NCBI GenBank assembly: GCA_965200465.1
Contig: OZ241358.1
Coordinates: forward strand, 124,001-188,000
DNA: 64,000 nucleotides
Source of the DNA: Azophilus sp965200465
GTDB lineage: Bacteria; Pseudomonadota; Gammaproteobacteria; Pseudomonadales; Azotimanducaceae
Direction of reading: 5' to 3'
The translations under genes and the position numbers were made by a program. A model generated the notes under the pieces. That model saw nothing but the letters and a program-made list of their open reading frames with translations. It had not been told where the DNA came from and did not search any database. Shown here one piece after another: positions 59,309 through 64,000 of the stretch. Numbering within the stretch: the first letter of the stretch is position 1; each line of letters opens with the position of its first letter.

Positions 59309-60643
59309 CTAAGCCGCTTGGTTGGCTGGGCTGAATAAAGGCCCTATAGTCTCTAAATGTGAGCTGGTGCCCTCAAGAATGCCAACCAGATGGTCAACTA
59401 TCGCCTGCATGCCCGCTGGTGGCACGCTTTCGCCGATGACATCCCTGATAGTCTTGTCACTCACCTTTCTTCCATCCGAACGGCACCATGCGTAGTCGTA
59501 TTGATCGAGGGAATGGATGTGAAACGCCTCGTGCAGGGAAAGTACGCGGTTTTGCTCCGGGTGAATTTTGTTGTCGCTGCAGGCGTAGGAGAGATTGCGG
59601 GTCAAAGCGCTGGCTGGCTTATCGTAGGACATGCGCTTGTAGGCCGAGGTGTAGCCATGCATCAACTGCCGCTCACCGTTTCGCTCAACGCTTGGACGGG
59701 GCAGCATTTCTCCGCATTTCTGGCAGTGCAACGGAGTTATGCGTGAAGCGCGGTTTATGCCGTAACCGTCGCGCACCGAGGAGTGCGTTTGATTTTGCGC
59801 AAATCCGCAGGCTGTGCATTGATTGTCGAAAGCGCTGCGCTCCGACGGGGTATTCTCCACCCACCAATATTTCATGGCGTCTAGCAAAGGAACGCGGTGG
59901 AAAGGAATATCCGAAACGGCTGTCTCCGGGCGTTTTGCGTCCAGTGGTGGCAGATGCGCTATAGCGTCACGCACCGTAACCCATCGCAGTGTTCCATCGC
60001 GGCCTTCGGCGGTGTGGGTTGGCGGCGGCATCAATGTGCCACAGGAAGCAAGCCAATCCTTGATGCGCTGATTGCGGGAATAAATCGTAATCAGCCTTCG
60101 GCGGCATTGAGGCACACCGTAGTCGGCAAATTCCACCACCTCGGCGTACCCTGCATAGTCCGGGCCTAAACGGTCTTCAACGTATTCCAGAATGCGAGCG
60201 GGCTTGCCGCCCTCATCCAGAATCAGCGTATCCGCCATTTCCGGCACGTTTTCCAGAAGCAGGATTTCTGGTTGAAGGCGGCGGGCTAGGTCAATTGTAG
60301 GAATGATCAGCCGGTTTCGCTCGTCATGAATAGGTTTCCGGCCAGCTCTGATGGCGCTTAAGAGCTTGCCCCGCCCGTTCTTCGACATTCCTTGGCATGG
60401 AGGCGTCGCATACAGCAAGGTGAGTGCATTGCCGCGGAGCCGCCGGATAGTCTTGGACGCGATTTGATCCGCCCGTTGCCAAATGTCTCCAGTAATGGCG
60501 AACGTGGAAGGAAAGTTGAACTTGAATAGGGCGTGGCGATCCTCAAGCATCTCGTTGGAGACGAGAATGTCAAACCCCACCTGCCGAACGGCGAGATCAC
60601 CAAGACCGCCAGAGGTGAAAAGACTGAGAGCTGTCAGCATCAT
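59309..60643 (-). CDS. DNA (cytosine-5)-methyltransferase of a type II R-M system
   Basis: SAM-dependent m5C methyltransferase protecting the host from the neighbouring endonuclease. Motifs in order (numbered from the ATG at 60643): motif I SLFTSGGLGDLA, motif IV ATPPCQGMS with the catalytic Cys83, motif VI LLLENVPE, motif VIII QCRRRLI, and motifs IX-X around ASALTRN and the C-terminal VIGESVPPAGMQAIVDHL. The variable target-recognition region includes a zinc-ribbon-like pattern (CTAC...CQKC; C276, C279, C307, C310). There is no strong ribosome-binding site; an upstream start at 60682 is possible. It is transcribed before the endonuclease. Confidence 0.92.
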   Translation of the reverse strand: MMLTALSLFTSGGLGDLAVRQVGFDILVSNEMLEDRHALFKFNFPSTFAITGDIWQRADQIASKTIRRLRGNALTLLYATPPCQGMSKNGRGKLLSAIRAGRKPIHDERNRLIIPTIDLARRLQPEILLLENVPEMADTLILDEGGKPARILEYVEDRLGPDYAGYAEVVEFADYGVPQCRRRLITIYSRNQRIKDWLASCGTLMPPPTHTAEGRDGTLRWVTVRDAIAHLPPLDAKRPETAVSDIPFHRVPLLDAMKYWWVENTPSERSAFDNQCTACGFAQNQTHSSVRDGYGINRASRITPLHCQKCGEMLPRPSVERNGERQLMHGYTSAYKRMSYDKPASALTRNLSYACSDNKIHPEQNRVLSLHEAFHIHSLDQYDYAWCRSDGRKVSDKTIRDVIGESVPPAGMQAIVDHLVGILEGTSSHLETIGPLFSPANQAA

Positions 60644-61101
60644 GGAGCAACGATAATGCAGCCATCCGGAAAGGTCAACCATAGTCTCAGATAAGTCCAG
60701 CTTAGGGCCAGCTTGGGCGTGAACTTGCTGAAGTCCTTGTCCAGATCCAGGTTAAGGGCGAAGGGATTGGATGAGCCGTGTGCCCCCAACCCCTCCAATC
60801 CATCACCTGCATTGACAGGAAGCCCTACTAGAGGCCATCTCATGAATGCTTGCGGACAAAATTGGAAATGGAAGAATCACTATTCTTGGGAGCGGAAATC
60901 CCTGCCCGTATCCTCCAGCCATGCTTGCCCGTAGTCCTCATGTACTGCATCCACGCTTGCAGGGCCTCCCTGCTGAAGCGCTCCGTCTTCGGCCTGTCTG
61001 GGCACCGTGGGCCGGGGGCGGCGGAGAGCGTCAACAGCCGATCGGATGTCCGCTCCATATTTATTTGCCCAGCAACCATATTGCGCTGTCAAACAGGTTG
61101 A
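60644..61101 (-). other. Gap between potI and the methyltransferase, no convincing gene
   Basis: About 460 bp. Two small minus-strand frames (60840-61079, 79 codons; 60640-60843, 67 codons) overlap as ATGA, but neither product resembles a known protein. A third frame covers the same DNA equally well, so coding is doubtful. The methyltransferase promoter must lie here. Composition shifts from GC-rich near potI to lower GC towards the R-M genes, which may mark the edge of the acquired segment. Confidence 0.4.
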
Positions 61102-61908
61102 TTATGCCGCCCGTCTTGTCCCCCGCAGCATCATCCACCCGGCCGCCAGCACCCCCAAACCGACGATGCCGACGATGACCGCGGCCAGCGCGTTCACGTC
61201 CGGGGAGATGCCCAGCCGCACCTTGGAGTAGATCACCATTGGCAGAGTGCTTGATTCCGGGCCGGAAACGAAGCTGGCGATCACCAGATCGTCCAAGGAG
61301 AGGGTGAAGGCCAGCAGCCAGCCGGAGAGCATGGCCGGGGCGATCAGGGGCAGGGTGATGTCCAAGGTCACGCCCATGGGCCGCCCGCCCAGGTCCATGG
61401 CGGCTTCCTCCAAGGAGCGGTCCATGGCCGTCAGCCGCGCCTGCACCACCACGGCGACGTAGGCCATGGCGAAGGTGATGTGGGCGATGGCGATGGTGTC
61501 GGCGCCGCGCTTGGCCGGCCAGCCGATAAGATCCTGCAGGCTGACGAACAGCATCAGCAGGGAAAGCCCGGTGATGACTTCCGGCATCACCAAGGGCGCC
61601 GCCAGCATGCCGGAGAAAACGGTTCGGCCGCGGAAGCGGCCCAAACGGGTCATCGCCAAGGCCGCCAAGGTGCCCAGCAGGGTGGCGAAGGTGGCGCTGA
61701 CGACGGCGATGCGCAGGCTCAGCAGCGCAGCGTCGATGATCTGCTCGTTCTGCCAGAGCGCTTGATACCAGCGCAGGGAAAAACCCGTCCATACGGACAT
61801 CAGCCGCGAGTCGTTGAACGACCAGGCGATCATGGCGACGATGGGAATGTACAGAAAGGCGTAGCCGAAGCACAGGCAACTGAAGATGAACGTGCGGCGC
61901 TCTCTCAT
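61102..61908 (-). CDS. potI: Polyamine ABC transporter permease (PotI/PotC type)
   Basis: Inner-membrane permease of a putrescine/spermidine importer. The 268-aa protein has six hydrophobic helices starting RRTFIFSCLCFGYAFLYIPIVAMIAWSFNDS and the EAA loop EEAAMDLGGRPMGVTLDITLPLIAPAML that contacts the ATPase. The ATG at 61908 overlaps the potH stop as ATGA. The choice of potI over potC rests on overall likeness only. Confidence 0.9.
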   Translation of the reverse strand: MRERRTFIFSCLCFGYAFLYIPIVAMIAWSFNDSRLMSVWTGFSLRWYQALWQNEQIIDAALLSLRIAVVSATFATLLGTLAALAMTRLGRFRGRTVFSGMLAAPLVMPEVITGLSLLMLFVSLQDLIGWPAKRGADTIAIAHITFAMAYVAVVVQARLTAMDRSLEEAAMDLGGRPMGVTLDITLPLIAPAMLSGWLLAFTLSLDDLVIASFVSGPESSTLPMVIYSKVRLGISPDVNALAAVIVGIVGLGVLAAGWMMLRGTRRAA

Positions 61909-62795
61909 CGCCGCGTCCCGGCGTCGGCTTGCGAAAAGCGCTGAAACAGCACGATGGGCGCCAGCAGAAGCAGCACCAGCACCGTGGCCACGGCGCTGGC
62001 CAAGGGCCAATCCCGGTTGATGAAGAATTCATCGTAAAGGGTCTTGCCGATCATCATCGTGTCCAGGCCGCCCAGCAGGGCCGGGATCACGAATTCCCCC
62101 AAGGCGGGGATGAACACCAGCAGGCTGCCGGCCGCCACGCCGGGCAGGGACACCGGCAAGGTGACGTCGAAGAACGCCTGCCGGGGCCGTCCGCCGAGAT
62201 CCGCCGCCGCATCCAGCAAGTTGCCGTCCAAGCGTTCCAACGTGGCGTACAGCGGCAGGATCATGAAGGGCAGATAGCTGTAAACGATGCCGAGATAAAC
62301 GGCGAAGTCCGTGTAGAGGATTTGCAGGGGCTGTTCTATCAGCCCCATCCCCAGCAGCGCTTGGTTGAGGACCCCGTGCCCGGAGAGCATCCCCATCCAA
62401 GCGTACACCCGCAGTAGGAAGGAGGTCCAAAAGGGCAGGATCACCAGCAGCAGCAGGATGTTGCGCCAAGCGCCCGGCGCCCGGGCGATGCCGTAGGCCA
62501 TCGGGTAGCCGAGCAACAGGCACAGCAGGGTGGAGACCGCGGCGATGCGGATGGATTTCAGGTAGCTCACCCAGTACAGGTCGTCCTCGGTGAGGAAGCG
62601 GTAGTTGTCCGCCGTCAGGAAAAGCCCCTGCGCCGCATCGAAAAGCGGCGTGAAGGGCGGCTGGGCGATGATCGGGTCCGCCAAGCTGATGCGCAGCACG
62701 ATGGCGAAGGGCGCCAGAAAGAAAGCCAGCAGCCAGAAGTAGGGAATGCCGATCACCGTGCGCCGCCACAGACGCTCCGGCCGGGCGGCGCTCAT
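61905..62795 (-). CDS. potH: Polyamine ABC transporter permease (PotH/PotB type)
   Basis: Partner permease. The 296-aa protein begins RRTVIGIPYFWLLAFFLAPFAIVLRISLAD, shows ILPFWTSFLLRVYAWMGMLSGHGVLNQ, and has the EAA loop LLDAAADLGGRPRQAFFDVTLPVSLPGVAAG. The ATG at 62795 overlaps the potG stop (ATGA). The three-gene overlap points to tight co-translation of the transporter. Confidence 0.92.
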   Translation of the reverse strand: MSAARPERLWRRTVIGIPYFWLLAFFLAPFAIVLRISLADPIIAQPPFTPLFDAAQGLFLTADNYRFLTEDDLYWVSYLKSIRIAAVSTLLCLLLGYPMAYGIARAPGAWRNILLLLVILPFWTSFLLRVYAWMGMLSGHGVLNQALLGMGLIEQPLQILYTDFAVYLGIVYSYLPFMILPLYATLERLDGNLLDAAADLGGRPRQAFFDVTLPVSLPGVAAGSLLVFIPALGEFVIPALLGGLDTMMIGKTLYDEFFINRDWPLASAVATVLVLLLLAPIVLFQRFSQADAGTRR

Positions 62796-63925
62796 CGGGT
62801 TAGCACCACGCTGCAATCCCGGGGCCAAGAGAGATACACCTGCTCATCCCACTCCAAGGCCAGTTCCGCCGAGCGCTGCGCATTTTGGCTGGAAACCTGC
62901 ACCAGCTTGCCTTGGTCGGTGCGCACCCGATAGAGGGAGTGGTTGCCGTAGTAGGCCAAGTCCTCCACCATGCCGTGCAGCACCGTCAGGCCTTCCCCCT
63001 CTGGCGGTTGGCGGCTTAGGCGGATTTTCTCCGGGCGCACCGCCACGTCGAATGCGTTGGGCAGTTCCACCGTCGCGGAGAGGTCGGCTTGAATCGGAAC
63101 TCCGGTTTCCTCGCAAGCGATCGGAGCGGCGCCGTCGTTGCCCTGCCGGCGGCAGCGGAACAAGTTGATGGTGCCGATGAAGTCCGCCACGAAGCGGCTG
63201 TTGGGATATTCGTAGATTTGCGTGGGCGTGCCCACCTGCACGAACCGCCCGGCGTCCATAACGGCGATGCGGGTGGCCAGGGTCATGGCCTCCTCTTGGT
63301 CGTGGGTCACCAGAACGAAGGTGATGCCCAGCTGGTCCTGGATGTTCATCAACTCGAATTGGGTGCGCTCCCGCAGGCTTTTGTCCAAGGCGGCCAAAGG
63401 CTCGTCAAGCAGCAACACCTTGGGCCGCTTGACCAGCGCCCGGGCCAAGGCCACCCGCTGCTGCTGGCCGCCGGAAAGCTGCCGGGGCTTGCGCTTGGCG
63501 AAGTCCTGCAGCTGCACCAACTCCAGCATCTCCCCCACCCGCGATCTGATCTCCGCCTTATCGAGGCCCTCCTTCTTCAGCCCGTAGGCCACGTTGTCCG
63601 CCACGGAGTAGTGCGGAAACAGGGCGTAGGACTGAAACATCATGTTGGTGGGGCGCTCAAAGGGCGGCAAATGGGTCATCTCCACCCCGTCGATGAACAC
63701 CCGGCCGGCGGTGGGCGCCTCAAACCCGGCCAGCATCCGCAGCAAGGTCGATTTGCCGCAGCCGGAACCGCCCAGAATGGCGAACAGTTCGCCCTTGTAA
63801 ATGTCCAAGTGGACGCCATCCACGGCGGGAAAGCCGCCGAACTCCTTGCGCAGGCCGTCAATGTGGATGAAAGACGCCGCCGCTGGGTCCTCCCAAGGAT
63901 TTTTCGGCTGGTCTTCCTGCACCAT
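62792..63925 (-). CDS. potG: Polyamine ABC transporter ATP-binding protein (PotG/PotA type)
   Basis: ATPase of the importer. Walker A GGSGCGKST, Q-loop MMFQSYALFPHYSV, signature LSGGQQQRVALARAL, Walker B VLLLDEPLAALD and the switch His in VTHDQEEAMTL are all present. A C-terminal TOBE-like regulatory domain (FDVAVRPEKIRLSRQPP...GNHSLYRVRTDQG) follows. The ATG at 63925 is taken; an in-frame GTG at 63952 is possible. A periplasmic binding-protein gene is expected upstream, beyond the window. Confidence 0.93.
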   Translation of the reverse strand: MVQEDQPKNPWEDPAAASFIHIDGLRKEFGGFPAVDGVHLDIYKGELFAILGGSGCGKSTLLRMLAGFEAPTAGRVFIDGVEMTHLPPFERPTNMMFQSYALFPHYSVADNVAYGLKKEGLDKAEIRSRVGEMLELVQLQDFAKRKPRQLSGGQQQRVALARALVKRPKVLLLDEPLAALDKSLRERTQFELMNIQDQLGITFVLVTHDQEEAMTLATRIAVMDAGRFVQVGTPTQIYEYPNSRFVADFIGTINLFRCRRQGNDGAAPIACEETGVPIQADLSATVELPNAFDVAVRPEKIRLSRQPPEGEGLTVLHGMVEDLAYYGNHSLYRVRTDQGKLVQVSSQNAQRSAELALEWDEQVYLSWPRDCSVVLTR

Positions 63926-64000
63926 CCCCCCTGCCGCAAGCTGCTGGCCCACCCAACTAGGCGTTGCGCTTGTGGGTTGAATCCAAGGGATTTTAGCAGC

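Noticed and set aside
60840..61079. 79-codon frame downstream of potI as a real gene
   Set aside because: A competing frame covers the same DNA, there is no recognisable family and no clear ribosome-binding site; it is left as part of the gap entry.

Overview
The window is a GC-rich stretch of a gammaproteobacterial chromosome, outside the Enterobacterales. The blocks rplM-rpsI-petABC-sspAB, carAB-greA-rlmE, tpiA-secG-tRNA-rimP-nusA-infB-rbfA-truB-rpsO-pnp, sfsA-dksA-gluQ-cbrB-pcnB and erpA-anmK-mepM-tyrS-rrn are gene orders familiar from Pseudomonas and its relatives. Genes are tightly packed, often with ATGA stop/start overlaps.

Layout. 1-908: end of yraN and dolP (+). 928-5549: rplM-rpsI-petA-petB-petC-sspA-sspB (-), joining ribosomal proteins, the cytochrome bc1 complex and the SspA/SspB pair. 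5648-11234: carA-carB-greA-rlmE (-). 11235-20386: an accessory island with a type III restriction-modification pair (mod, res), a dGTPase gene and a coupled small ORF, bounded by relics of one insertion sequence; the left relic carries a 123-bp inverted-repeat element flanked by TTAA. 20387-23949: a secreted SGNH-type protein, pdxH, tpiA and secG. 24009-32887: tRNA-Leu(GAG), initiator tRNA and the transcription/translation operon rimP-nusA-infB-rbfA-truB-rpsO-pnp. 32969-44360: acs, pgi, pcnB, a degenerate CbrB-like regulator, gluQ, dksA (-), sfsA (+), a PfkB-family kinase, hemL and hemJ (-). 44630-48943: erpA (+), anmK and a M23 peptidase (-), tyrS (+).

48990-55441 is a complete rRNA operon (16S, tRNA-Ile, tRNA-Ala, 23S, 5S) with promoter, boxA and terminator. 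Its 23S gene is split by a 633-nt group I intron after the position equal to E. coli U1931. The intron carries a LAGLIDADG homing endonuclease gene. P1, P7 and P10 pairings can be read directly.

55553-56485 is birA with a reduced DNA-binding domain. A second, lower-GC accessory stretch follows (56508-60643): a protein with a HEPN-type RNxxxH motif, a hotdog thioesterase next to a possible Fic-protein relic, and a type II restriction-modification system. Its endonuclease is fused to an HTH domain and preceded by a C-box-like palindrome, and its C5 methyltransferase has a zinc-ribbon-like insertion in the target-recognition region. The window closes with a putrescine/spermidine ABC transporter operon (potG-potH-potI, -).

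The most interesting signals are the L1931 group I intron, the IS-bounded type III R-M/dGTPase island, the HTH-endonuclease fusion with its candidate operator, and the CbrB-like protein that has lost the sigma-54 contact loop and the receiver active site.
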